Source: a candidate division BRC1 bacterium HGW-BRC1-1 (GTDB lineage: Bacteria; Sumerlaeota; Sumerlaeia; Sumerlaeales; Sumerlaeaceae). Taken from it: a stretch of 64,000 nucleotides of DNA. Each line of letters starts with the position of its first letter. Position 1 is the stretch's first letter. The notes below the pieces were generated by a model. It saw nothing but the letters and a program-made list of their open reading frames with translations. It was not told the origin of the DNA and made no database searches. Shown here piece by piece: positions 1-8,441 of this stretch. Position numbers and translations under genes: made by a program. The DNA lies in contig PHCB01000001.1 of NCBI GenBank assembly GCA_002842095.1, positions 327,929-391,928 of the forward strand. The letters run 5' to 3'.

Positions 1-1
1 A

Positions 2-2293
2 AACTCTGCCACTGGCTCCGTGGTCATCTCCAATGTCACCCCCTCACCCGGCACGGCGGGCTTCGTCATCGCCGACGCCATCCGGTTTGGTAATGGCATC
101 GGCAGCATCGCCGAACACAGTACCCTGTCGGGATACGAGCGCGAGGCCGAATGCGCCCGGTACTGGCTGCAAGCCTCTGAGGCGCCGTCCAGCGTTTATG
201 ACCCCAGCACCACCGATATTAACGACAACGTGAGCGCGCCCCCCCGCATGGCCGCTTACATGCAACAGGACGACGGCCAGGGCTACAACGGCGACATCTA
301 CCTCGGATACCACAGTAATGCCTATCTCGGCACCAGCCGCGGCAGTGTGGGGCTCATAACCAGCGCTGCTACCGTCACAAACCAGGCAACATGGGCGGCG
401 CTGTGCAGCGACACACTCGACACAATGGCCAACATCGAGGACGCCAATTGGGAATTCACCTGGGGTGCCTACGGCAACTCCACACTCACCGCATCGTATG
501 GCGAAATTGGCAGCGGCCTCAACGGCCAGATGTGCGGCACCATCATCGAGGTCGCCTTCCACGACAATCTTACCGACGCCAAGCTTATGCGCGATCCGAA
601 GGTGCGTTACGTCATCGCGCGCAGCCAGCTCCACGCTGCAATCAAGTACTTCAATCAATTCGACGGTGGCGCCATCGCCTATCCTTCAGAGCCACCCCAA
701 CGTGTGCGCGTTACCAATCTGGCCGGAGGCATGAGGGTTGCATGGGCACCTGTGGCCGCCACCTCAGCCGGTCCTCAGGCCGCAACCGGATACCGCGTGT
801 ACACGTCCACCGATGGACGAAACTTCATCCTCGCCCAAAGCGTGGCTGGTTACTCAAACACCCAAGCAGTCCTTACGGGTATTCCGCAGGGCGAAGTTAA
901 GTACGTTCGGGTTACCGCCACCAACGCCGGCGGCGAATCCAGCCCGAGCAATGTCGTGGCGGCGCGCGCAACAGATGGAAAAACCAACCCGCCGGTGTTG
1001 ATCGTCGATGGTTACGACCGCCTCGACCGCTTCAATAACGTTCCCCGCTTCCCCGCCAATTCCGAGGATACCTGGTGCGAGCGTCTTTTCCCGCGGCGCA
1101 ACAACAGCTACGATTACGCCCGCGAAGCGGCAAGTTCCATCGCGGCTGCCGGCCGTTATTTCGACATGTCCTCCAACGAATCCATCATCGCGGGCGATGT
1201 CTCGCTCACCAATTATGAGACCGTAGTCTGGATGACCGGTGAAGAAGACGCCGCGAACCAAACCCTCGACGCCACCGAACGCTCCCGCATTGAGAGCTTC
1301 CTCGCGGCGGGCAACAGCAGCCACAACAGTCAGGGCCGCAAGCTCTTTATCAGTGGGTCCAACCTTGCGGCGCACCTCGATACGGGCGGTGCTGCTGCGA
1401 CATTCTACAACGGTCAGCTCAGAGCCGACGCGGCGGGACGCACTACCAGCAACTACTCGGCCACCGGCAGCGCAGGCGGAGCCCTTGCGGGTGTGAACGT
1501 CACCTTCGCCCCGGGGCCCGAAACATACGATGTGGAAGCCGCCGACATTCTGGCCACGTCCGGTGGTTCAACCGTACTTATGAGCTATAGCGGCACACCC
1601 GGAGGCACCTTCTCCTTCGAGCCCTTCGACGCCATTGGAAGCTGGGTAGATCCCAACTTCTCCGGAAGCACCAACGCCGACTTGGCTTCGACGTTCAACA
1701 TCAATACCTCGGTGAAACGACAGGGCAGCGGCTCCGGGGAGCTCTACTACGTGTGGGGCACGGGCAACCTTATCCGCGAGTACAGTGGCAACCGCCCATC
1801 GCTACCCTCCGACGCCGTCCTCTCCGTATGGGTCTATGGCGACAACAGCGGCAACAACATCTCCTTCGGCGTGCGCGACCCCGACGACGGCGAAATCTTC
1901 GAGAATCTGCCCATGACGATCAACTTCACCGGTTGGCGACAAATGACGTGGAACCTCGCCAGTGATCCGCGAACACGCTTTGCAGGCGCAGGCGATAACA
2001 CATTCACGGGAGCCACCGCGCAGCTCGATGCCATCATGCTGCGCAAGGTGGGCGCCGCCGCCAGCGGAACCATTTACGTAGACGACATGACCTATCCGAC
2101 AGCTCCTGGCGTTTCCCCGGGTCCCGCTGCCGTGTCCTACACAAGCGGTGCCAATCGAGTGGTCACGTTCGGATTCCCCTTCGAGGCGATCACAAGCGAC
2201 AGCCAACGCAATCTGCTCGTGAACGGCGCGTTTAACTCACTTGGAACATCCTATAACGTCCCTGTCAGCTTGTCGGCTTTTGAAGTCGAATAA
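2..2293 (+). CDS. Secreted N-acetylmuramoyl-L-alanine amidase-like multidomain protein (5' end outside window)
   Basis: The frame is open to the left edge, so the true start and signal peptide are missing. Numbering from the GTG at 20, residues 1-24 look like the end of a golvesin/xanthan-lyase-type binding domain (GFVIADAIRFG). Residues about 35-212 resemble the second half of an Amidase_3 zinc amidase, with a probable ligand His98 in GYHSNAY and Glu177 in IIEVAFHDN. In this family the golvesin-like domain sits inside the catalytic domain, so the first His/Glu ligands should lie upstream. An FN3-like domain follows (about 218-315), then a segment starting PPVLIVDGYDR, a beta-sandwich with binding-domain character (about 535-690), and a tail with VVTFGFPFE. 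The likely role is peptidoglycan cleavage outside the cytoplasm. The amidase assignment is by motif and order; the roles of the C-terminal domains are inferred. Confidence 0.72.
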   Translation, partial: NSATGSVVISNVTPSPGTAGFVIADAIRFGNGIGSIAEHSTLSGYEREAECARYWLQASEAPSSVYDPSTTDINDNVSAPPRMAAYMQQDDGQGYNGDIYLGYHSNAYLGTSRGSVGLITSAATVTNQATWAALCSDTLDTMANIEDANWEFTWGAYGNSTLTASYGEIGSGLNGQMCGTIIEVAFHDNLTDAKLMRDPKVRYVIARSQLHAAIKYFNQFDGGAIAYPSEPPQRVRVTNLAGGMRVAWAPVAATSAGPQAATGYRVYTSTDGRNFILAQSVAGYSNTQAVLTGIPQGEVKYVRVTATNAGGESSPSNVVAARATDGKTNPPVLIVDGYDRLDRFNNVPRFPANSEDTWCERLFPRRNNSYDYAREAASSIAAAGRYFDMSSNESIIAGDVSLTNYETVVWMTGEEDAANQTLDATERSRIESFLAAGNSSHNSQGRKLFISGSNLAAHLDTGGAAATFYNGQLRADAAGRTTSNYSATGSAGGALAGVNVTFAPGPETYDVEAADILATSGGSTVLMSYSGTPGGTFSFEPFDAIGSWVDPNFSGSTNADLASTFNINTSVKRQGSGSGELYYVWGTGNLIREYSGNRPSLPSDAVLSVWVYGDNSGNNISFGVRDPDDGEIFENLPMTINFTGWRQMTWNLASDPRTRFAGAGDNTFTGATAQLDAIMLRKVGAAASGTIYVDDMTYPTAPGVSPGPAAVSYTSGANRVVTFGFPFEAITSDSQRNLLVNGAFNSLGTSYNVPVSLSAFEVE

Positions 2294-2308
2294 CCAGAAA
2301 TAACAAAA

Positions 2309-2350
2309 CCCCGGCACCGATCCCCAAAGGGTCAGTGCCGGGGTATTTTT
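2309..2350. terminator. Bidirectional intrinsic terminator
   Basis: A 9-bp perfect stem (CCCCGGCAC at 2309-2317 with GTGCCGGGG at 2335-2343) is followed by TATTTTTTT on the plus strand and by TTTTGTTATTT on the minus strand. It lies between two convergent genes and can end both the amidase-like gene and msrB. Confidence 0.9.
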
Positions 2351-2375
2351 TTGCGCCTGCCCGTAGGCCGCGGGG

Positions 2376-2942
2376 CTACTTCTTATCGAAGTTCAACGAC
2401 ACGCTGTTGATGCAATAACGCAACCCGGTGGGGCCGGGGCCGTCATTGAAAACGTGGCCCAAATGGCCGCCGCATTTCGCGCACATCACCTCGATGCGTT
2501 CCATGCCTAAGCTGCGATCCACCACCGTGGTCACGTTGTCCTCGGCCGTGGGCGCGGTGAAGCTTGGCCAGCCGCATCCCGAGTCGAACTTCGTGCCAGT
2601 GGCAAACAGCTCATTCCCACATCCGGCGCAGGTAAAGGTTCCATCATCCTTAACGTTTAACAGCGATCCGGAGAAGGCGCCCTCGGTGCCTTTTTCCCGC
2701 AAGATGCGATATTGCTCGGGGTCCAGAAGTTCTTTCCATTCTGCATCGGTTTTGTTGAAAGAGTTCATTTTACCTGCCTTTTCATTTCCCATGTCCTTGC
2801 GCGCCAGAATTGGCGTGGTTGCGGAGGGGGCCGCTTCCTGAGCGTTGATCTGCGCCGCTAAAGTCAACGCGCCCAGTACTCCCGTAATAACGGCAACGGA
2901 CAGAAGGGCACGCTTTGGAAAAGCCTTTGTGTTTTTGTTCAT
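2376..2942 (-). CDS. msrB: Peptide-methionine (R)-S-oxide reductase, exported
   Basis: MsrB reduces methionine-R-sulfoxide in oxidised proteins. From the chosen ATG at 2942 the protein is 188 residues. The two zinc-binding CxxC pairs (Cys105/108 and Cys154/157), SGCGWPSF and the catalytic Cys177 in RYCINS are all present, so the enzyme looks intact. Residues 11-35 form a hydrophobic signal peptide or anchor ending near INAQEA, which places the enzyme in the periplasm or on the membrane. The frame is open further upstream, but a start there would put an implausible leader before the signal sequence. The gene is divergent from the methyltransferase gene and convergent with the upstream amidase-like gene. 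The reductant for a periplasmic MsrB is not encoded nearby. Confidence 0.96.
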   Translation of the reverse strand: MNKNTKAFPKRALLSVAVITGVLGALTLAAQINAQEAAPSATTPILARKDMGNEKAGKMNSFNKTDAEWKELLDPEQYRILREKGTEGAFSGSLLNVKDDGTFTCAGCGNELFATGTKFDSGCGWPSFTAPTAEDNVTTVVDRSLGMERIEVMCAKCGGHLGHVFNDGPGPTGLRYCINSVSLNFDKK

Positions 2943-3078
2943 GATATCCAGACACCTTGCCACTCCCCTCGGTTGCATTACTCGCACCGAATTCGCCGAC
3001 ACCGGTTTCTTTCCGTTGCGAACCCCGGCCCCCTCCCCCATTTATGTTCTCACAAAATCACTTGTGGAGACCACCCCC

Positions 3079-4083
3079 ATGGCTGAATCAACCGACCTTA
3101 CCCGGGAACGTATTTCTGAAATCGCCCGAGGCTTCATGGCTTCGCGGGCGCTTCTGTCCGCTTATGAACTGGGCATATTCGAGGCCCTTGCGGCCGGCGA
3201 GAAAAACTCCCTCGAAGTTTCCTGGGCCATCGGCGCCGATCCCCGCGCAACCGACCGCCTCCTGCGCGCCTTGGTTACCATGCAACTGGTCGAACTGCGC
3301 CCCGATCGCAAATTCGCCCTCTCGCACGCCGCCGCGGAATTCCTCGTTCCGGGCCAACCCGGATTCATGGGCGATCTGGGCCACATAAACAATCTCTGGA
3401 AGAGTTGGTCCACCCTTACCGAAGCGGTGCGCCAGGGAGAAAAGATTGCCGGCCCTCAAGCACCTCCCCGCGACCCCGCATGGATTGAAAATTTCATTAC
3501 CGCCATGCATGTGCTGTCGATCCCATTCGCGCCGGACACCATCGCGCAGATGGATCTACCCGACGCGCGCCGCATGCTCGACGTGGGCGGCGGACCCGGC
3601 ACCTATGCATTGGCATTTGTGCGCGCCGGTGAGGGTCGCACCGCCACCGTTTTCGATCTGCCGGATGTCGTTCCGCTGACGCGCCGCTTCGTTGAGGAAA
3701 ACGATTTGTCCGATAAGATCGACTACGTGTCCGGCGATATGAACAAAGACGAGTTGCCGTCCAGCAACTACGACGTGGTTTTCATCTCTGCCATCATCCA
3801 CATGCTCTCCCCCGAGCAAAACCTCGCCCTCATGCAAAAGGCTGTTCGCGCCACCGCCGTCGGCGGCAGCGTGGTGGTGCAGGATTTCGTGATGGACAAC
3901 GATCGTATCCGCCCGCCCCACGGGGCCATGTTTGCCCTTAACATGCTCGTCGGCACTTCCGGCGGCGACACCTACACCGCGGCCGAAATTACCGAATGGA
4001 TGAACGCATCGGGTTTGCCGGAGGTGCGCACGTGCAACACCACGCGAGGCACCTCGTTAGTCATCGGAACCAAACCGGCCTGA
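3079..4083 (+). CDS. SAM-dependent O-methyltransferase (acetylserotonin/hydroxyneurosporene type)
   Basis: This 334-residue protein has the two-part layout of plant- and antibiotic-type O-methyltransferases. Residues about 8-100 are the winged-helix dimerisation domain (ALLSAYELGIFEAL, then ATDRLLRALVTMQLVEL). The Rossmann domain follows, with SAM motif I DVGGGPG at 168-174. Later motifs include YVSGDMNKDELP and VVQDFVMDNDR. The open frame begins earlier at 2845, but the ATG at 3079 starts exactly where family members begin. The small-molecule substrate cannot be told from the sequence, and there is no biosynthetic cluster around it. It is convergent with the ferritin-like gene 10 bp downstream. 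Confidence 0.88.
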   Translation: MAESTDLTRERISEIARGFMASRALLSAYELGIFEALAAGEKNSLEVSWAIGADPRATDRLLRALVTMQLVELRPDRKFALSHAAAEFLVPGQPGFMGDLGHINNLWKSWSTLTEAVRQGEKIAGPQAPPRDPAWIENFITAMHVLSIPFAPDTIAQMDLPDARRMLDVGGGPGTYALAFVRAGEGRTATVFDLPDVVPLTRRFVEENDLSDKIDYVSGDMNKDELPSSNYDVVFISAIIHMLSPEQNLALMQKAVRATAVGGSVVVQDFVMDNDRIRPPHGAMFALNMLVGTSGGDTYTAAEITEWMNASGLPEVRTCNTTRGTSLVIGTKPA

Positions 4084-4093
4084 GGCCGGCCGT

Positions 4094-4852
4094 TCAGTTT
4101 GGGGCGCAGTCGCTCTCTGAAGTCTTCTCATCACACGAGGCTGTGACGGCATCGCAGGCTACTTCTGCGGTGGCGCTTGTCTGGGCCGCCATGGCACCGG
4201 CACCATTGCCACGTCCCATCCCTTTGCCCATACCTCTACCCTGACCCATTCCCATGCCACCGCCCGCGCCTGCTCCGCGACCCATGCCTTTGCCGGGTCC
4301 ACCCCGGCCTTTACCTGCACCGGCCCCCTGACCCATCTTGCCTCCCGCAGCCACGAACCGCTTGAAAGCCGGCAGGTGATGTTCGCGCGAGGCGAACTGC
4401 AGATGCTCCAGAGTTTGAACAACAGCCGGGTCGGCCGCAGCCTGCTTGATCAGGCGATCATACATTGCAACATTGGCGGTCTCGCCATCGATGCTGAGCT
4501 GCGCCGCCTCCAGCAAGGTGGCGGGTGCTGTGGTTTGTCCCAAATAGTCATTGGTTGGCACGGGTGCACCGTAGCGATTCAGGTGCGAAATTAACGCATC
4601 GGCGTGGTGCTGCTCGGCCCGCACGATGTTGCGGAAGGGAAGCACATCGCCATGTTTTGCGAGCACGGCCTGATATAACGCCAGCGACTCGTATTCCCCC
4701 ACGGGACTGACCAGCGCCTCTGTGAGTGCTGCCACCACGACCGAGGATGTTGTGGGTGCCTTGTCAGCCCCACGAGCCGCAAAGGGCATTGCCGAAATTA
4801 TAGCCGCACAGGCAACTGCCGCAACCGTTGTCATGGATTTCATTTTTATCAC
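4094..4852 (-). CDS. Exported ferritin-like (DUF2202-type) protein with Gly/Met-rich tail
   Basis: The protein has 252 residues, with a signal peptide at about 1-28 (VAAVACAAIISAMPFAARGA). A four-helix ferritin-like domain of the DUF2202 kind follows at about 35-165. Its likely metal-ligand motifs are EYESLALYQ, RAEQHHADAL, GETANVAMYD and SREHHLPAF. Residues about 168-222 are almost only Gly, Met, Lys, Arg and Ala in short GxGMGKG-like repeats. The last 30 residues contain three cysteines (EVACDAV, ASCDEK, SDCAPN). The ferritin-like call is by motif spacing. Metal or oxidant handling in the periplasm is an inference, and a Met-rich segment could bind copper. The PAP2 gene lies 77 bp upstream on the same strand. 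Confidence 0.72.
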   Translation of the reverse strand: MIKMKSMTTVAAVACAAIISAMPFAARGADKAPTTSSVVVAALTEALVSPVGEYESLALYQAVLAKHGDVLPFRNIVRAEQHHADALISHLNRYGAPVPTNDYLGQTTAPATLLEAAQLSIDGETANVAMYDRLIKQAAADPAVVQTLEHLQFASREHHLPAFKRFVAAGGKMGQGAGAGKGRGGPGKGMGRGAGAGGGMGMGQGRGMGKGMGRGNGAGAMAAQTSATAEVACDAVTASCDEKTSESDCAPN

Positions 4853-4929
4853 TCCACCGTGGGATTAAGCCCTGACTCAGGCCCATCAGACAGCGCAAAC
4901 CGCGCAATGAAAAGATGCAATGCCGAAGT

Positions 4930-5802
4930 TTACAATCTCCTGTCAGCGTCTTCGTCCGGAACCCCGGGTCGCTCTGTTGCCACCGGCTCGGCACCGGCTT
5001 CTTTAGAGGCTGATGCCGGGGCCACAAACTCAGCCCAGGCACTGCGCAAGCGCGGGATGAACCCCCGCCGTTTTAATCCCGTGAGAAGATAAAAGACCTC
5101 ACTGACCCGACGCTCCATCCAGGGGTAAATTCCGGCCAATCGCGTGTCCATGATGAACGAAGATGCAAACCCGGTGAGGAGCACCGAGGCCAAAATATCT
5201 GTGGGCCAATGAGCACCCGTGATGACACGAGTCGTGGGGAGAATGACAGCGACGACGACAAGAAACCATCCCACGAAACGGTAACGACGAAGGAGCATGA
5301 ACGCAAAAAAGAAATGGGCGGATGCGTGCCCCGAGGGGAAGCTGTTTCCCTTGGAAACCTTAACTCCGATATCGGACATCCTACGCAGGTCCAACCACCC
5401 CTTCAATTCGCGCCCGGGACTGTCGCGCCCAACCGCTTTTTCAATGGGTTCGGTCATCTCATAAAGAATGCCAAACATCAAGGCTGTGAAGCCCCAGTAA
5501 GCAAGCCGGGAGAGTCGCTCGCGGTTATCGTCGGGTTTCAAAATGTGCCATATAGCCAAAGCCAAAATGGTCGAACCGATGACGACATCTGCAAAATTAG
5601 TATTCACCAGCGAGATGAGCATGTTGATCATGCCATTTTTTTCGCCCACAACCGAGTTCGCCCAGCGAGCCACGGATTCATCCAACGTGGTAAACCATTT
5701 GAAAAACGGAGGATAAATGCAGGCACCGGTGAGGACAACAATAAGGACCAGAATCCAGATATAAGCGGGCAACGACCGCTTTTGCAGGGACGAATTCCCC
5801 AT
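4930..5802 (-). CDS. PAP2-superfamily membrane phosphatase
   Basis: This integral-membrane acid phosphatase is 290 residues from the ATG at 5802; an in-frame ATG at 5871 is possible but has no ribosome-binding site. The three PAP2 signatures are visible: KAVGRDSPGR (motif 1), FPSGHASAHF (motif 2, catalytic His) and TRVITGAHWPTD (motif 3, nucleophile His). Five to six hydrophobic segments surround them. Family members remove phosphate from undecaprenyl pyrophosphate, phosphatidylglycerol phosphate or lipid A. Which of these applies is unknown, but recycling of the C55 lipid carrier would suit the envelope-rich context. The C-terminal 45 residues are Ala/Glu-rich and cytosolic-looking. It probably shares a transcript with the downstream ferritin-like gene. 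Confidence 0.88.
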   Translation of the reverse strand: MGNSSLQKRSLPAYIWILVLIVVLTGACIYPPFFKWFTTLDESVARWANSVVGEKNGMINMLISLVNTNFADVVIGSTILALAIWHILKPDDNRERLSRLAYWGFTALMFGILYEMTEPIEKAVGRDSPGRELKGWLDLRRMSDIGVKVSKGNSFPSGHASAHFFFAFMLLRRYRFVGWFLVVVAVILPTTRVITGAHWPTDILASVLLTGFASSFIMDTRLAGIYPWMERRVSEVFYLLTGLKRRGFIPRLRSAWAEFVAPASASKEAGAEPVATERPGVPDEDADRRL

Positions 5803-5911
5803 GGTAATCCACGACTCCGAACCGTAATTTATATGCCCCACCCTGAGAAGAGTGGAGAGCATAAACGACATTGATGGACTTTGCTATGGATGCTTGTCAA
5901 GCCCGAGAGGG

Positions 5912-7693
5912 TCAATGATCGAAAGGGCCGATAAACCGGACACTGTAAACCGCCACGCCCAAAGGCCGAGGGTCACCGATGGCTCCAAAAACGGTAGCTT
6001 TTTTTACTGGGTTAACCTCAAGCACCAGCGTGTTTTCACGCCCCATCAGGCCCGACGGCAACGCGGCCTCCAGGGTGCGTGAGGTTGTGTCGTCCAAAGC
6101 CCATCCGGCCAGGGCCTTCCCGTTACATTTCAGACTCAGATTTTGCACTACGGGAGCATCGGACTCCGAGTAGGGTCGGAGCGTCACGGCCACCGTGGTT
6201 GCTTGCTCCGCGCCGCTGGTGAACATGATCGCCGCGCGAGGGCCGAGGGTCCAGCGCATCGACTCTGATTCAGGACCACCCCAGCCATACCACAGCCACT
6301 TGGCGGAAAACTCCATGCCCGGCCAGATGACCGCGCCTTGGGGCAGCGGCAGGGCTGCCGCTCGCGGGGGGGTTGGAAGCAACCCCGTGAGGAACTGCGG
6401 CTCGGACCAATCCCAGGCCCGGCCCGGCTGGGCATCCACGGTGGTGGGCAGTTCGTTCCATGTGTGCACGGAGGGCACGGCGGCAGCTCTTGCCTGCACC
6501 CAAACGGCAAAGAGGGCTGTGATCGCCAGAGGCGCCATCACCAGCGCCCGGCCCGTCCACCGCCGGGGTAATCCAGCACCGACCCGCGCCTCCAACGCCA
6601 ACCCCATCAGCAACAGCAACCCGGGCATGGCCCCCGTCATCAGGCGGGGGCCGTAGCAGAATCCTCCCCACCAGATTCGGTTGCAGGCATTGAAGGCCCA
6701 ATGAGCCACCACCCATGCACAGGCCAGCAGAAGCAAATCTCTGCGCGGCACCCACCGCCAAAAACGCCAGGCCCACCACACCCCCACTAACACGAAGGGC
6801 GTAAAAACAAACAGCCCGCGCGATGCGCTGAACAACAGTCCTGTGGCACCTTGCGGGAAGTTCCGCAGGGCCATGGTGGGACCGGTGAAGTACGTCGGCC
6901 AAACCTGACCGAGAATCTGAAGGTGAAAAAGCGCCAGAGCGATGCCCCATACGGCTCCCACGCCGATAAAAACAATCCCATCGCGCCGCGAGCGCCACAG
7001 CAACCAGACCGCCACCGCGGCCACAGGCACAGCGTTGACGGGGCGCACCAGAACTCCCAGAGCGATCAGGCTCGCCGCTGCAACCACTCGGGCGAAGCCG
7101 CTCCTCTTGTGTTGTCCTTCGCCTCCCCACGTCCCGACCAGCATCACCAGCCCACCCAGGATAAACGGCATGGCGATGCTGTCGCTCCACATCGCCTGGG
7201 CGCAGTTGCTCCACAGCGTCGTGCCCACGGCAAACAGCGCGGCGGTAGCCATGGCGACGGTGTTTCTCGCCTCTGACCGCAAGATCAGCAACCATGCAAG
7301 GACCACAAAAAACGCTGTCAGCAACGACGCAATCCAATGCTGTAACCGCGCAGCAGCATGGGGATCGTAATGCCCATCGGGCGAGATGACCGACCACCCC
7401 CCTGCGCGATACGCCACCGCCACCGGCACAGACAGCAACGCCCCGGCCATGGGATAACGATAGCGCAGGTGGTCTCCCACCCGCTCCAATTGATATTGGT
7501 CAGACGAACCAGTCCCCGGTGGGAAATAGCGCTCCAGGGCCAGATCGCCATGCACCAGCACATTCTCCGCAAGCAGCAGTGTGAAGGCGGAATCCGTGAG
7601 CGGGCGCACGGGCGTGGCCAGATAAATCATCGCCGCCATCAGAAAAAGCGCCGCTCCCCCAAGCCAGTGTCGGCGCGTCAAAACCGGCATCAT
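5912..7693 (-). CDS. Multipass membrane protein, GT-C glycosyltransferase-like
   Basis: The protein is 593 residues with about ten to twelve hydrophobic helices over the first 420 residues, then a beta-rich soluble C-terminal domain (about 440-593). The first extracytoplasmic loop (FTLLLAENVLVHGDLALERY) resembles the loop after helix 1 of lipid-linked-sugar transferases (GT39/GT83 kind), where acidic residues act in catalysis. No single signature proves glycosyl transfer, so this is a topology-based call. Its start overlaps the stop of the coiled-coil gene by 4 bp (ATGA), indicating translational coupling. A second protein of similar plan lies at 50127-52571. It probably works in export or decoration of surface glycans. 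Confidence 0.6.
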   Translation of the reverse strand: MMPVLTRRHWLGGAALFLMAAMIYLATPVRPLTDSAFTLLLAENVLVHGDLALERYFPPGTGSSDQYQLERVGDHLRYRYPMAGALLSVPVAVAYRAGGWSVISPDGHYDPHAAARLQHWIASLLTAFFVVLAWLLILRSEARNTVAMATAALFAVGTTLWSNCAQAMWSDSIAMPFILGGLVMLVGTWGGEGQHKRSGFARVVAAASLIALGVLVRPVNAVPVAAVAVWLLWRSRRDGIVFIGVGAVWGIALALFHLQILGQVWPTYFTGPTMALRNFPQGATGLLFSASRGLFVFTPFVLVGVWWAWRFWRWVPRRDLLLLACAWVVAHWAFNACNRIWWGGFCYGPRLMTGAMPGLLLLMGLALEARVGAGLPRRWTGRALVMAPLAITALFAVWVQARAAAVPSVHTWNELPTTVDAQPGRAWDWSEPQFLTGLLPTPPRAAALPLPQGAVIWPGMEFSAKWLWYGWGGPESESMRWTLGPRAAIMFTSGAEQATTVAVTLRPYSESDAPVVQNLSLKCNGKALAGWALDDTTSRTLEAALPSGLMGRENTLVLEVNPVKKATVFGAIGDPRPLGVAVYSVRFIGPFDH

Positions 7694-8157
7694 TTTTCGG
7701 AGGGGGGCGCTGCGTCTGCACGCAGTTCATCCACATCGCGGCGCAGCGTTTCCACCTCGCGGCGCAAATTTTTCAGGGTCGCGACGGCCTCGTCGTTAAA
7801 CTGGGCCTGACGCAGAAACATGCCGTCCGTATATTTGCGCACGACCATGCGCACCAATTTCTTGGCTGCCACAATCCACGGTCCCACCCACGGACGGTGC
7901 GATGAAATGGGATCGCCGGCCAGCGGCGGCCGCGCTGTGGCGGTCAGCAGCGTCATGTGATCGTCCAGCGAAAAGGGGACATCGCCCGGGCGCAGGAAGC
8001 CGGGCCAGTCGGGCAGGGTGTTGTCCACATACACACCGGCGTCGCGCTTGGCGGCCACGTTTCGCCGGATTTCATCCATCAGTTGTTCGATGTCGATGTC
8101 GTCCGGCGCGGCAACAATCTCCAATTTGGAACCGGCTGATTTTTCTGTATCCATCAT
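7690..8157 (-). CDS. Small coiled-coil protein resembling the N-terminal module of polysaccharide-cluster methyltransferases/glycosyltransferases
   Basis: From the ATG at 8157, which has a GGAG site 6 bp upstream, the product is 155 residues. It has IDIEQLMDEIRRNVAAKR near the N-terminus, a central basic stretch (AAKKLVRMVVRKYTDG) and FNDEAVATLKNLRREVETL leading into a terminal coiled coil. This order (a helix with an I-x-x-R motif, a basic amphipathic membrane-facing helix, F-N-x-x-V, coiled coil) is often found as the N-terminal part of larger methyltransferases and glycosyltransferases in capsule clusters. Here it stands alone and is coupled to the GT-C-like gene by a 4-bp overlap. It may recruit or scaffold that enzyme at the membrane. 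The function is inferred, not known. Confidence 0.6.
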   Translation of the reverse strand: MMDTEKSAGSKLEIVAAPDDIDIEQLMDEIRRNVAAKRDAGVYVDNTLPDWPGFLRPGDVPFSLDDHMTLLTATARPPLAGDPISSHRPWVGPWIVAAKKLVRMVVRKYTDGMFLRQAQFNDEAVATLKNLRREVETLRRDVDELRADAAPPSEK

Positions 8158-8441
8158 GTTTCTCCAAAACCGATGAAAACGATTCAGAATGCACCAGAGA
8201 AATAGTGCTATAGAATGAGCGGCGCAAATTGAAACAGCTAACCGCACCCCCGGCAGTGTCAAGAATGACGCTTTTCCCCGCCGCAGGTTGCCAAAACCAT
8301 AATTACAGCGATGTAAATCGCTTAGTGGCAAGGCAAAACAGGGAAAAAGATTGACAGGCATCTTTCCGCCGCCGTAGGTTTGCTTTCGCATTTGTTGTAA
8401 ATCCAGCATCTTTTGAAGCGAGGTTCTTTCAAAACCCACGC

